64,000 bases of DNA, from the NCBI GenBank assembly GCA_014647935.1, contig BMQD01000016.1, positions 140,023 to 204,022 on the forward strand, given 5' to 3'. Each line of letters starts with the position of its first letter. Position 1 is the first letter of the stretch. Positions 18,669-27,528 of this stretch are shown in pieces. The DNA comes from Planomonospora parontospora. GTDB taxonomy: Bacteria; Actinomycetota; Actinomycetes; Streptosporangiales; Streptosporangiaceae. The translations under genes were made by a program, and so were the position numbers. The notes under the pieces were generated by a model that saw only the letters and a program-made list of their open reading frames with translations, was not told where the DNA came from and made no database searches.

Positions 18669-19568
18669 GTCGAGCTCCGACAGGAGCGCGGTGAGGGCCG
18701 GACCGAGCGGGGCGTCGAAGCGCAGGAGCGCGTCGGCGTCGCCCCGGGTCGGCCCCCGGTTGACGATCACGACGGGTACGGCGTGCTCGGCGGCGCGGCG
18801 GACGAACCGGTAGCCGGACATCACCGTCAGCGAGGACCCGAGGACCAGCAGGAGGCCGGCCCGCTCGGTCAGCGCGTAGCACTCCTGGACCCGGGCACGC
18901 GGCACGTTCTCCCCGAAGAAGATCACATCGGGCTTGAGCAGGCCGCCGCAGCCGAGGCAGTCCACGACCCGGAAGGAGTCGACCCGGTCGTCGGCGAGGA
19001 CGGCGTCGCCGTCGGGGTTGACCGCCTCGGCCCGGGCGTCCCAGCCCGGATTGGCCGCGTGCAGGCGCCGGTCGAGCAGCTCGCGGGGGGTGCGCTCGCC
19101 GCAGGACAGGCAGCGGACGCGGTCGAGGCCGCCGTGCAGCTCGATCACGTCCCGGGCGCCGGCGGCCTGGTGCAGGCCGTCGACGTTCTGGGTGATGACC
19201 CCGGCGACCAGCCCGCGGCGCTGCAGCTCGGCGACCGCGCGGTGACCGGCGTTGGGGGCGGCGCGGGCGATGTGCCGCCAGCCCAGGTGGCTGCGCGCCC
19301 AGTAGCGCCTGCGGGCCGCCGCGCTGCCGGTGAACGCCTGGTAGGTCATCGGCTCGGCCCGCCGCACGCGGCCGGTCTCCCCCCGGTAGTCCGGGATGCC
19401 GGACTCGGTCGACAGCCCGGCCCCGCTCAGGACCACGACCTCGCCGTCCGAGACGAGATCGGCCAGCATCCGGAACCGGCGGCCGGGGTCCGCGCCCGGC
19501 CGGCCGGGCGGCGCGCCGGGCACACCGCCGAGCACGCTGCCGGAACCCTCGCCTGCCACCCGAGCCAC
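18657..19568 (-). CDS. NAD-dependent protein deacylase (sirtuin, Sir2 family)
   Basis: About 303 residues. Hallmarks in order: GAGLSTESGIPDYRGE (NAD binding), TQNVDGLHQAAGARDVIELHGG (catalytic His in ELHG), zinc ligands CLSCGE and DCLGCGG, KPDVIFFGENVP, and LVLGSSLTVMSGYRFVRRA. It removes acyl groups from protein lysines, consuming NAD+. The start is uncertain: GTG 19568, GTG 19535 (with GAGGG upstream) and ATG 19469 are all in frame. It is divergent from the DUF4916 gene. The stop codon lies within the third, diverged copy of the 42-bp repeat. Confidence 0.93.
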   Translation of the reverse strand: MARVAGEGSGSVLGGVPGAPPGRPGADPGRRFRMLADLVSDGEVVVLSGAGLSTESGIPDYRGETGRVRRAEPMTYQAFTGSAAARRRYWARSHLGWRHIARAAPNAGHRAVAELQRRGLVAGVITQNVDGLHQAAGARDVIELHGGLDRVRCLSCGERTPRELLDRRLHAANPGWDARAEAVNPDGDAVLADDRVDSFRVVDCLGCGGLLKPDVIFFGENVPRARVQECYALTERAGLLLVLGSSLTVMSGYRFVRRAAEHAVPVVIVNRGPTRGDADALLRFDAPLGPALTALLSELDPEP

Positions 19569-19658
19569 CTGTCCATGATGCCCGATGTCCGCATCCGGTC
19601 GAGCCGCACTTCGGGACTGGCCGTGCCCGCGGGGCCCGTCGCGAAGTACGATCGACCA

Positions 19659-20195
19659 ATGACCGAAATGACCGAAACCGCGTCCGGTTGGCTCTCTCCC
19701 GACGAGCTGGAGGCGGCACGCGCGCGGATGCCGATCCTCTACGTCGACGCCGTACCGGTGCGGGTCGACGATACGGGGACGGTCACGCACGTCGGGCTGC
19801 TGCTGCGCATCGGATCGGACGGGACGGTCAGCCGCGCCCTGGTGTCCGGACGCGTGCTCCACCACGAGCGCGTCCGCGACGCGCTCCTGCGCCACCTGGA
19901 GAAGGACCTCGGCCCGGTGGCGCTGCCCCGCGTCCCGGCCTCCCCGCAGCCGTTCACCATCGCCGAGTACTTCCCGACGCCGGGCGTCACGCCGTACCAC
20001 GATCCCCGGCAGCACGCGGTCTCCCTGGCCTACGTCGTCCCGGTCGCCGGGGACTGCAGCCCCCGGCAGGACGCCCTCGACTTCGCCTGGTTCACGCCGC
20101 AGGAGGCCTCGTCGCCGTCGGTGCTGCAGGAGATGTCCGGCGGGCAGGACGTCCTGCTGAAGCAGGCCCTGGCCCACGTCGGCCGCCTCCCCTGA
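19659..20195 (+). CDS. NUDIX-like DUF4916 family protein
   Basis: 178 residues. The family signature is visible in WLSPDELEAARARMPILYVDAVPVRVDDTG, LVSGRVLHHERVRDALLRHLEKDLGP and the C-terminal HAVSLAYVVPVAGDCSPRQDALDFAWFTPQEA. It keeps the NUDIX fold but lacks an intact GX5EX7REUXEEXGU box (the helix reads RVRDALLRHLEKDLG), so hydrolase activity is doubtful. No ribosome site precedes the ATG. TACGAT (19647-19652) lies 6 nt upstream, which fits a leaderless transcript starting at the A of ATG. It is divergent from the sirtuin. Confidence 0.8.
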   Translation: MTEMTETASGWLSPDELEAARARMPILYVDAVPVRVDDTGTVTHVGLLLRIGSDGTVSRALVSGRVLHHERVRDALLRHLEKDLGPVALPRVPASPQPFTIAEYFPTPGVTPYHDPRQHAVSLAYVVPVAGDCSPRQDALDFAWFTPQEASSPSVLQEMSGGQDVLLKQALAHVGRLP

Positions 20196-20232
20196 CGTCC
20201 CCGCCGCGCCGGTACGGCTAGCCTGGGGCGCG

Positions 20233-21447
20233 ATGAACCGCCTGACGACTCCGCGGGGCGAGCTCGCCCTCGCCCGCTTCCCCGAAGACCCCCGCGACCT
20301 GCTCCGCGCCTGGGACGCCGCCGACGAGTACCTCCTGCGGCACCTCGACGGCACCGCCGGTGAGGCCGCCGGGGGAGCCGGCGGCGTGACCGGCGGAGGG
20401 CCGGTGGACCTGTCGGGCACCGTGGTCGTGGCGGGCGACCGGTGGGGCGCGCTGACCACCGCGCTCGCCGTCCACCGCCCCGTGCAGATCACCGACTCGT
20501 TCCTCACCCAGGAGGCGACCCGGGCCAACCTGGAGCGCAACGGGATCGGCCCGGACCGGGTGCGGCTGCTGTCGACCAGGGACGCCCCGCCGGACCGGAT
20601 CGACGTGCTGCTGGTCCGGGTGCCCAGGAGCCTGGCGCTCCTGGAGGACCAGCTGCACCGGCTCGCGCCCCGCGTGCACGCCGGCACCGTCGTGGTCGGC
20701 ACGGGGATGGTCACCGAGATCCACACCTCGACGCTGCGGCTGTTCGAGCGGATCCTCGGCCCGACCAGGACGTCGCTGGCGGTGCGCAAGGCGCGGCTCA
20801 TCCTCTGCGCGCCCGACCCCGCCCTGCCCCGGACCGCCAGCCCCTGGCCGAAGAGCTACGAGCTGCCCGGCGGGGTCGGACCGGCCTCGGGCCTGACCGC
20901 CGTCAACCACGCGGGCGTCTTCTGCGCCGACCGCCTCGACATCGGCACCCGGTTCCTGCTCCGGCACCTTCCCCGGCGCCGGGGCCCCAAGCGTGTCGTG
21001 GACCTGGGCTGCGGCAACGGGGTGGTCGGCACGGCCGCGGCGCTGGACAACCCCGAGGCCGAGGTGCTGTTCGTCGACGAGTCCTACCAGGCGGTGGCCT
21101 CGGCGGAGGCCACGTTCCTGGCGAACACCGCGCCGGGCGCCGGTGCGGAGGCCGGGCCGGGGCGCAGGGCGGAGTTCCGGGTGGGCGACGGGTTGTCCGG
21201 CGTGCCGGCCCGGACGGTCGACCTGGTCCTGAACAACCCGCCGTTCCACAGCCACCGGGCGACGACCGACGCCACGGCGTGGCGCATGTTCACCGGGTCG
21301 CGCGCCGCCCTGCGCCGCGGGGGCGAGCTGTGGGTCGTCGGCAACCGGCACCTGGGATACCACGCGAAGCTGCGCCGGCTCTTCGGCAACTGCGAGGTCG
21401 TCGCGAGCGACCCGAAGTTCGTCGTCCTGCGGGCCGTCAAGCGCTGA
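20233..21447 (+). CDS. RlmG-like rRNA (guanine-N2-)-methyltransferase
   Basis: 404 residues with the two-lobed layout of RlmG/RsmC: an N-terminal degenerate methyltransferase domain (VVVAGDRWGALTTAL, TDSFLTQEATRANLERNG) and a C-terminal catalytic domain with motif I VVDLGCGNGVVGTAAAL and the guanine-N2 motif LNNPPFHSHRATTDATAWRMF. It probably methylates a guanine of 23S rRNA (G1835-type in E. coli; the site here is inferred). It has no ribosome site; TAGCCT (20219-20224) lies 8 nt upstream of the ATG, suggesting a leaderless mRNA. It overlaps the convergent PEP-synthase-like gene by 11 bp. Confidence 0.88.
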   Translation: MNRLTTPRGELALARFPEDPRDLLRAWDAADEYLLRHLDGTAGEAAGGAGGVTGGGPVDLSGTVVVAGDRWGALTTALAVHRPVQITDSFLTQEATRANLERNGIGPDRVRLLSTRDAPPDRIDVLLVRVPRSLALLEDQLHRLAPRVHAGTVVVGTGMVTEIHTSTLRLFERILGPTRTSLAVRKARLILCAPDPALPRTASPWPKSYELPGGVGPASGLTAVNHAGVFCADRLDIGTRFLLRHLPRRRGPKRVVDLGCGNGVVGTAAALDNPEAEVLFVDESYQAVASAEATFLANTAPGAGAEAGPGRRAEFRVGDGLSGVPARTVDLVLNNPPFHSHRATTDATAWRMFTGSRAALRRGGELWVVGNRHLGYHAKLRRLFGNCEVVASDPKFVVLRAVKR

Positions 21448-23935
21448 CCCCGTACGGGCCGGGGGCCTCGGCCGGGGCGATCACCTCGACGCTGCCGCGT
21501 CCTCCGTCGACGCGGATCCGGTCGCCGTCGCGTACCCGCATGGTGGCGTCCCCGGTGCCGACGACGGCGGGGATGCCCAGCTCGCGCGCGACGATCGAGG
21601 CGTGCGAGAGCGGCGCGCCGACGTCGGTGACGACCGCCGCCGCCCGGGGGAACAGCGGTGTCCAGCCCACGTTGGTCACGGTCGTCACCAGGATCTCGCC
21701 CTGCCCGAGCCGGTGGCCCTCCTCCATCGAGGTGATCACCCGGGCGGTCCCCTCGACCACCCCGGCCGCGCCGGGGAAGCCGGTGACGGTCTCCGACGCG
21801 GGAGCCGGCGGCGCGTGGGAGTCGAAGACGTCACCCCGGCGGTCCGGATCGGCGGCCCACCGCTCCGGGTCGAACCGCCCGCGGATGACTCCGGGGTAGG
21901 GCGGCAGTGACCGGTAGTGCTCGTAGGCCGCCCGCCGCTCCGCGACCGAGGAGAGCGGCCGCCGGCCGCCGCGCAGCACGTCCAGGATCTCGTCGATCGT
22001 CAGGAAGAAGAGATCGTCGCCGTGCCCGGTCAGCTCCCCGGCCCGCAGGACGAAGTCGCGCAGCACCCAGAAGGAGCGGATCGTCTCCGAACGGGCCTCC
22101 TCCCGGGCCTGGACGATCGCCCCCCACCGGTCGACCGTCCGGCGCAGCCGCGCGGCCCGCCGCGGAGCGCGCTCCCGGAACCTCCGCCAGGCGGCGCGGC
22201 CCACCTCGTCCTGGCGTTCCAGGAGCTCCGCCGGGTCGGTCGCGGAGGCGGCGAGCAGCCTGCCGATCCACTCCGGGTCCTCTCCGGGCCGGGGCGCCGA
22301 GAGCTCGAACTCGTCCGGGCAGCGGTGGCCGTACCGCCGGGCGAAGGTCTCCCGGTCGATCTCTCCGCGCCCGAGCCGGGCCAGGCCGAGCAGCGGCCCG
22401 AGACTCTCCAGGCGCCCCCCGCCGACCCGGATCCCGGACGTCAGCGCGTTGGCGTCCTCCTCCCCGACCAGCCGCACCAGCCTGTTCCGGAGGAAGATGA
22501 GCGCACCGGCGTCCTGGCGGCCCGCGGCGGCCAGCATGCGGCTGCACTCGCGGAAGTACGGCTCCACCCGGTCCCGCCAGAGCGCGGGCAGGTCCTCGGC
22601 GGCGGCGATCTCGGCGCGCAGGGACTCGGCGCGCGCGGCCGCGGTCGCGAGGAACTCCGGGAGCCTGCGGGCGTACCCCCGCAGGGCGAGGCGGCCGCGG
22701 ACGATCGGCAGCGCCTCCCTGAGGATCCGCCGGCGCGGCATCGGCAGCGGCGGGGGAGCGAGCCCTTCCGGTATGCGGCCGAAGACCGGCTCCTGGGCGG
22801 CCCGGAGGCGCCCGCCCATGCCCAGGGCCGCCGCGAGCGAGGCCGTCACGCTCAGATTCATGTAGAACCTGCCGCCGATGTTCCCGCACAGGGGATGGCC
22901 GCCGAGCTCGGAGAAGATCATCGCGTCGGCCATGAACGCCCGCACGGCCGACCAGGTGCACGGCGTCATGACGCTCGGGATCGCCTCGCCCAGGTTGCCG
23001 TTGGTCCACAGGTAGTCGCCCCTGAGGGAGTCGTTCCACTCTTCGCGCCGCCCGGTGATCGGCCTGGCCTGGAGGATGTACGGCCGCCCGTCGTGCAGCG
23101 CCCACTCGACGTCCACCGGATGGCCGTACAGCTCCTCGATGCGCAATCCGAGACCGGCCAGTTCCAGGGCCTGGGCCGCCGATAGGGCGGGCCGGTCGCG
23201 CAGGCCGGGCGGGACCGGCTCCTCGCGGGTGCCGCCGGGCGTGCGCACGGTCATGACGGTCTTGGACGCGACCGTCTCCGCGACGACCGTGCGGCGGTCG
23301 CGGTCGACGGTGAACGTGTCGGGCGTGACCAGGCCGCCGACGACCGCCTCGCCCAGGCCCCAGGCCGCGTTGACGGTCAGGCGGCCGCGGTCCTCGGTGA
23401 ACAGCACGCCCGCCGCGTCGGCGGGCACGAGCTCCTGGACGACGACGGCGAGGGCCACCTGGTCGCGGGGGATGCCGTGGCGCTCGCGGTAGGCGACGGC
23501 CCGATCGGTCCAGAGCGACGCCCAGCAGCGCCTGACCGCGTCCAGCAGCTCCTCGGCGCCGCGGATGTTGAGGTAGCTCTCCTGCTGGCCGGCGAAGGAC
23601 ATGCCGGGCAGGTCCTCGGCGGTCGCCGACGACCGGACCGCGACCGGGACGTCCCCGCGGTCCCCGCACAGCCTCCGGTAGGCGTCCCGGACGTCACCGG
23701 CGATGTCGTCCGGGACCCGGTGGGAGGCGAAGAGCGCGGCGATCTCGTCGGCCCCGCCCGACAGGATCGCGTCCCGCAGGCCGTGCCGGGCCACGAAGCC
23801 GCGGTAGGCCGCGGTGGTGACGTGGAATCCGGGCGGCACCGGCAGCCCGGCCCGGGCCAGGCGGGCCAGGGACTCGCCCTTGCCGCCCACCGTCGCCAGG
23901 TCGGCTCCGGGGCCGTCGAGCGGGAGCGTGTTCAA
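21437..23935 (-). CDS. PEP-synthase/rifampicin-phosphotransferase-like enzyme
   Basis: 832 residues. The N-terminal PPDK-type ATP-grasp domain (about 1-310) has VGGKGESLARL, VRSSATAEDLPGMSFAGQQESYLNI and VEWALHDGRPYILQARPITG. A middle helical region of about 400 residues follows, then the swivelling phosphohistidine domain with VVTDVGAPLSHASIVARELGIPAVVGTGDAT (His778). This three-part design is shared by PEP synthase and by rifampicin phosphotransferases; the absent C-terminal PEP/pyruvate barrel argues for an ATP-dependent phosphotransferase acting on another acceptor. The TTG start (23935) overlaps the TGA of the TetR gene (TTGA) and is preceded by GGAGGAG inside the tetR reading frame. Coupled regulation suggests an inducible resistance function. 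Confidence 0.85.
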   Translation of the reverse strand: MNTLPLDGPGADLATVGGKGESLARLARAGLPVPPGFHVTTAAYRGFVARHGLRDAILSGGADEIAALFASHRVPDDIAGDVRDAYRRLCGDRGDVPVAVRSSATAEDLPGMSFAGQQESYLNIRGAEELLDAVRRCWASLWTDRAVAYRERHGIPRDQVALAVVVQELVPADAAGVLFTEDRGRLTVNAAWGLGEAVVGGLVTPDTFTVDRDRRTVVAETVASKTVMTVRTPGGTREEPVPPGLRDRPALSAAQALELAGLGLRIEELYGHPVDVEWALHDGRPYILQARPITGRREEWNDSLRGDYLWTNGNLGEAIPSVMTPCTWSAVRAFMADAMIFSELGGHPLCGNIGGRFYMNLSVTASLAAALGMGGRLRAAQEPVFGRIPEGLAPPPLPMPRRRILREALPIVRGRLALRGYARRLPEFLATAAARAESLRAEIAAAEDLPALWRDRVEPYFRECSRMLAAAGRQDAGALIFLRNRLVRLVGEEDANALTSGIRVGGGRLESLGPLLGLARLGRGEIDRETFARRYGHRCPDEFELSAPRPGEDPEWIGRLLAASATDPAELLERQDEVGRAAWRRFRERAPRRAARLRRTVDRWGAIVQAREEARSETIRSFWVLRDFVLRAGELTGHGDDLFFLTIDEILDVLRGGRRPLSSVAERRAAYEHYRSLPPYPGVIRGRFDPERWAADPDRRGDVFDSHAPPAPASETVTGFPGAAGVVEGTARVITSMEEGHRLGQGEILVTTVTNVGWTPLFPRAAAVVTDVGAPLSHASIVARELGIPAVVGTGDATMRVRDGDRIRVDGGRGSVEVIAPAEAPGPYGVSA

Positions 23936-24654
23936 AGGCTCTCCTCCAGTTTTCTCCGGGCGATCTCCAGCGCCCGGTCCAGGTAGCGTGCGGTGGCCTC
24001 GGCCACCTGCGCGGCGCTCTCGGGGGTGACGGGGTGCCCGGACCCCAGGGTCCGCTGCACCGTCTCGGCGAGCAGGTCGGCGCGCCGCTCCATGTCCAGG
24101 TGGAACGGGTCGGGCAGCGCGGGGGCGTGGAAGAACCCGTAGAAGGCGGTGGCCATCACGTTCTGCTGCTCGGCGGGGGTCAGGTCGGATCTGACGAGCC
24201 CGTGCTCCCTCAGGACGCCGAGGTAGGCGGCGAACGCGGTGGACATCGCCTCGGCGGCCTCCGGGCTGGTGCGCTTGTGCCGCAGCAGGGCGCCGAGCAC
24301 CTCCCCGTCGCCGAGCAGGAGCGCCTTGAGCAGCGGACGCCGGAGCATCTCCAGCGCCAGCCGCCGGACCAGGCCGCCCACCGGCTCCGCCCGGCCGGCG
24401 GTGCACAGCCGTACGGCCTCCAGCATCAGCACCCGCTCCCTGCGGAGCAGGGCGGTGAACAGGGCCTCCCGGCTCTTCCAGTGCAGGTAGATCGTGCCCT
24501 TGGCGACGTGGGCGTGCCGGGAGACGTCGTCGAGGGTCGTCTTGTCGTAGCCCCAGCGGCCGACCAGCTCCGCCGCCGCGTCCAGGATCCGGTCCGCCCG
24601 CGCCCGGCGCTGCTCCGGCGTCCGCCGCCTGCGATCGGAGGACTCGGCTGTCAT
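23932..24654 (-). CDS. TetR/AcrR family regulator coupled to the phosphotransferase-like gene
   Basis: 240 residues. The N-terminal TetR HTH is ADRILDAAAELVGRWGYDKTTLDDVSRHAHVAKGTIYLHWKSREALFTALL (about 18-68), followed by an all-helical ligand-binding domain. ATG 24654 has GAGAGGTGG just upstream; a longer start at 24699 would lie inside the operator. Its stop codon overlaps the start of the next gene, so both proteins are made from one mRNA. It probably represses this two-gene operon until a ligand, possibly the substrate of the enzyme, is present (inference from layout). Confidence 0.9.
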   Translation of the reverse strand: MTAESSDRRRRTPEQRRARADRILDAAAELVGRWGYDKTTLDDVSRHAHVAKGTIYLHWKSREALFTALLRRERVLMLEAVRLCTAGRAEPVGGLVRRLALEMLRRPLLKALLLGDGEVLGALLRHKRTSPEAAEAMSTAFAAYLGVLREHGLVRSDLTPAEQQNVMATAFYGFFHAPALPDPFHLDMERRADLLAETVQRTLGSGHPVTPESAAQVAEATARYLDRALEIARRKLEESL

Positions 24655-24673
24655 GGGGCCACCTCTCGGATAT

Positions 24674-24699
24674 ATGACTGAATATACGTATCTAGTCAT
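24674..24699. promoter_or_regulatory. palindromic operator upstream of the TetR gene
   Basis: ATGACT (24674-24679) and AGTCAT (24694-24699) form a perfect inverted repeat around an A/T-rich centre with the palindrome ATACGTAT (24684-24691). The element lies 20 bp upstream of the TetR start in otherwise GC-rich DNA. Probable autorepression site; also covers the likely promoter. Confidence 0.6.
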
Positions 24700-24798
24700 A
24701 CATCCGACAAGGCGTCACCGTGAACCCCGGCCGCCGTGAACCCGCTCCGCTGCGGACCAGAGGCGGAAGGCGGATCCGGGGACGGCACAATGGGAGAC

Positions 24799-25215
24799 AT
24801 GTCCCGACGCAGCACGCAGCCCCGCCGGGCCGCTTCCGGATCCGCCGCCCCCTGCCCCTGCGGGCTGCCCGCGCCCTACCGGGACTGCTGCGGGCGGCTG
24901 CACCGGGGGGAGGCCGCCGCGCCCACCGCGGAGCTGCTCATGCGCTCGCGGTTCAGCGCCTTCAGCGTCGGCGACGCGGGGTATCTCCTGCGCACCTGGC
25001 ACCCGTCGACGCGCCCGCCCGCGGTGGACCTCGACCGGGCGCTGCGCTGGACGGGCCTGGAGATCCTGGAGGTCACCGGCGGGAGCGCCTTCCACACCGA
25101 GGGCACCGTCCGCTTCCGCGCCCGCTACACCGAGCGCGGCCGGGCGGGGGAGATGGAGGAGCACAGCCGCTTCACCCGGCACGCGGGCGCGTGGGTGTAC
25201 GTGGGCGCGCTCTGA
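24799..25215 (+). CDS. YchJ-family (UPF0225) SEC-C motif protein
   Basis: 138 residues. An N-terminal SEC-C-type zinc motif CPCGLPAPYRDCCGRLH is followed by the YchJ core: ELLMRSRFSAFSVGDAGYLLRTWHPSTRP and TVRFRARYTERGRAGEMEEHSRFTRHAGAWVYVGA. The latter adopts an NTF2-like fold in the structure known for E. coli YchJ. Function is unknown; the zinc finger suggests a protein-interaction role. ATG 24799 and in-frame ATG 24790 are both possible starts. It is divergent from the TetR gene and convergent with the DadA-like gene, with a shared terminator between. Confidence 0.88.
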   Translation: MSRRSTQPRRAASGSAAPCPCGLPAPYRDCCGRLHRGEAAAPTAELLMRSRFSAFSVGDAGYLLRTWHPSTRPPAVDLDRALRWTGLEILEVTGGSAFHTEGTVRFRARYTERGRAGEMEEHSRFTRHAGAWVYVGAL

Positions 25216-25216
25216 A

Positions 25217-25249
25217 GGATCGCCTCCGTCCCGGGACCGGAGGCGATCC
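25217..25249. terminator. bidirectional terminator between convergent genes
   Basis: Perfect 12-bp stem GGATCGCCTCCG / CGGAGGCGATCC with a 9-nt loop, two bases after the YchJ-like stop and 18 bp before the stop of the convergent oxidase gene. It can end transcription from both sides. Confidence 0.8.
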
Positions 25250-25267
25250 GTCGCGGACCGCCGGTTC

Positions 25268-26527
25268 TCAGCGCAGCGGATCGAACTCGCGCAGGGCGTC
25301 GGGCTGCTTGCCGGTGACGATTCGTTCGGCCAGCAGCCGCCCCGTGACCGGGCCGTGGGCCAGGCCCCACATGCCGTGTCCGCCGGCCACGTAGATCCCC
25401 GGCTCGCGTACCGCGCCGATCAGCGGACGCCCGTCGGAGGTGACCGGCCGCGGGCCGACCCACTCGTCGGTGCGCTCCGCCCAGCGCACGCCTTCCAGCA
25501 GCGGGCGGACGGAGGCGATGATCGCCTCCAGCCGGGCCGGGACGAGCGGCGCGTCCGGGTCGCGGAACTCCATGGTGCCCGCCACGCGCAGCGCGCCCTG
25601 GTACGGCGTGCACGCCACCCGCACGTCCGGCAGGTAGATCGGGCCGGGCACCGGCCGGTCCACCGGCACGGTGAAGGAGTAGCCGCGCCCGGCCCGCAGC
25701 GGGACGCGCACCCCCCACCGGGAGGCCAGCCGCGGCAGCCACGCGCCGGTGGCCAGCACCACCGCGTCGGCGGACAGGGTCGTGCCGTGCGGGGAACGCA
25801 CGGTGACCCTTCCGCCGTCGCCGCGCACCCCGGACACCTCGAGGGCGTGGACGGTGGCGCCGCGGGCCATGACGGCCTCGCCCAGTGCGTGGACGAAGCG
25901 GCCCGGGTCGACGTACCGCTGCCCGTCGATGCGCACGCCCGCCTGCAGGGCCCCGGACGCGAGCGGCACGTGCTCGGCCAGCCGCGCGCCGGACAGGGTG
26001 CCGTGGTCGACCCGCTGCCCGGCCTCGCCCAGCCTGCGCAGCTCGCGCAGCAGCCCCTCGGCCTGCCGCGGGGTCCGGAACGCCGCGGTGATGGGCGCCC
26101 GGACGAGGGGCGCGTCCACGCCGCCGGCCGTGAGCGCCTCGAACGCCTCGATGCACTCGTCGTTCAGGGGCAGGTTGGCCCGCACCGCCCGGGTCCACGA
26201 CGACCACCGGCAGTTGGCGGCGAAGCGGGCCAGGAACGCCCACAGTCCGGGATCGACGCCCGCGGGGATGTGCAGCGGTGCGGCCGGGTTCACCAGCGAC
26301 CGCAGGCCGTAGCGGAGCACCGAGGGCTCGTTCAGCGGGATCGTCAGCCCCGGGGCGATCCATCCGGCGTTGCCCCAGGACGCGCCGGCCGCTATGCCGC
26401 CGCGGTCGACCACGTCGACCTGCACACCGTGTTCTTGCAGGAACCACGCGGTGGACAGCCCCACGATGCCCGCGCCCACCACGATCACCGACCGGGGCCC
26501 GTCGCCGATGCGCTCGACGCCGCTCAT
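25268..26527 (-). CDS. D-amino-acid dehydrogenase-like FAD oxidoreductase (DAO family)
   Basis: 419 residues of the DAO/DadA family. The FAD dinucleotide motif is VIVVGAGIVGLSTAWFLQEHGVQVDVVDR (about 15-43), followed by GASWGNAGWIAPG, typical of DadA, and the C-terminal FAD contact RPLIGAVREPGIYVAGGHGMWGLAHGPVTGRLLAE. It oxidises an amino or imino acid, most likely a D-amino acid, to the 2-oxo acid. ATG 26527 has GGAGGCGGG upstream. The XRE-cupin regulator at 26827 is divergent, 299 bp away; no gene lies between, and the regulator probably responds to the substrate or a related amine. Confidence 0.88.
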   Translation of the reverse strand: MSGVERIGDGPRSVIVVGAGIVGLSTAWFLQEHGVQVDVVDRGGIAAGASWGNAGWIAPGLTIPLNEPSVLRYGLRSLVNPAAPLHIPAGVDPGLWAFLARFAANCRWSSWTRAVRANLPLNDECIEAFEALTAGGVDAPLVRAPITAAFRTPRQAEGLLRELRRLGEAGQRVDHGTLSGARLAEHVPLASGALQAGVRIDGQRYVDPGRFVHALGEAVMARGATVHALEVSGVRGDGGRVTVRSPHGTTLSADAVVLATGAWLPRLASRWGVRVPLRAGRGYSFTVPVDRPVPGPIYLPDVRVACTPYQGALRVAGTMEFRDPDAPLVPARLEAIIASVRPLLEGVRWAERTDEWVGPRPVTSDGRPLIGAVREPGIYVAGGHGMWGLAHGPVTGRLLAERIVTGKQPDALREFDPLR

Positions 26528-26826
26528 GACCCGCCTCCATACCAGGACGAATGCTGTTGCCGGGATCAGCATGACCCCCACGGCCCCGGATGAGGTTGTG
26601 GGATGCCGACAATCGAAGGCCTGATCTTGGAGGTTCGCTACAACGGAGTGTCCCGGCCGTATCGACCGCAAGCGTTGTCGACACGAGGTGCGAGACTCCA
26701 CATCGCGTGATGCATGTGTTCGAGCGCGCAGGGCGCGGTCCGGTTGCTCGCACAGGGCTGCAGACGTTCCGGACCCTTGCCTCCGAAGTCATCTTCATAT
26801 TGCTTAAAAGGCATACGATGTTGCCC

Positions 26827-27420
26827 GTGACGCAAAAAGATGAAGAACTGGACGGCCTCGTGCGCAAACGCATCCGGGCCCTGCGGGTGGCGCAGGGCTG
26901 GTCCCTGGAAGAGCTGGCCACCCGCGCCAACCTCAGCCAGTCCTCACTGAGCCGCATCGAGAACGGCCGGCGCCGCCTTGCGCTGGACCAGTTGGTCGTC
27001 CTGGCCCGCGCCCTGGACACCACACTGGATCAGCTCGTGGAGACCGCCGCCGACGACGTCGTCACCAGTCCGATGATCGACGGCGCCCACGGCCTGATGC
27101 GGTGGTCCATCAAGGGCGATCCCGGCATGAGCGTGGTGCGCCAGCGCATGACCGAACCGCCGCCCGACAATCCGGCGCGCATGCGCGCCCACGCGGGACG
27201 CGAATGGCTCGTCGTCCTGTCCGGCACCGCGGTCCTCATGCTCGGCCACCGCCGCTTCCGCATCGAGACCAACCAGGCCGCCGAGTTCCCCACGATGATG
27301 CCCCACGCGATCGGCGCCGAGGGCGGCCCCTGCGAGATCCTGGGCATCTTCGACCGCGACGCCCGCCGCGGCCACCAGCGCGAGAACGGCGACCGCGACG
27401 CTCAGGGCGCCGGTGGGTGA
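26827..27420 (+). CDS. XRE-family regulator with C-terminal cupin domain
   Basis: 197 residues from GTG 26827. An N-terminal HTH_3 domain (LVRKRIRALRVAQGWSLEELATRANLSQSSLSRIENGRRRLALDQLVVLARAL) is followed by a cupin sensor (AHAGREWLVVLSGTAVLMLGHRRFRIETNQAAEFPTMMPHAIGAEGGPCEILGIFD). TACGAT (26814-26819) ends 7 nt before this GTG and no ribosome site is present, so a leaderless mRNA beginning at the GTG is likely; an in-frame ATG at 26818 lies inside that -10 box. Such HTH-cupin proteins usually regulate adjacent amino-acid or amine catabolism, here the divergent DadA-like oxidase. Confidence 0.88.
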   Translation: MTQKDEELDGLVRKRIRALRVAQGWSLEELATRANLSQSSLSRIENGRRRLALDQLVVLARALDTTLDQLVETAADDVVTSPMIDGAHGLMRWSIKGDPGMSVVRQRMTEPPPDNPARMRAHAGREWLVVLSGTAVLMLGHRRFRIETNQAAEFPTMMPHAIGAEGGPCEILGIFDRDARRGHQRENGDRDAQGAGG

Positions 27421-27528
27421 CCACTCGTGACGGCGACGGCTTGCGCGCCCGGCAGCGCATCCGGCCATCGTCTTGCCAAAACCGAAAGAGATTGTGCTTT
27501 AGACGCATGGCCGTCCTACCTTGAAGGC

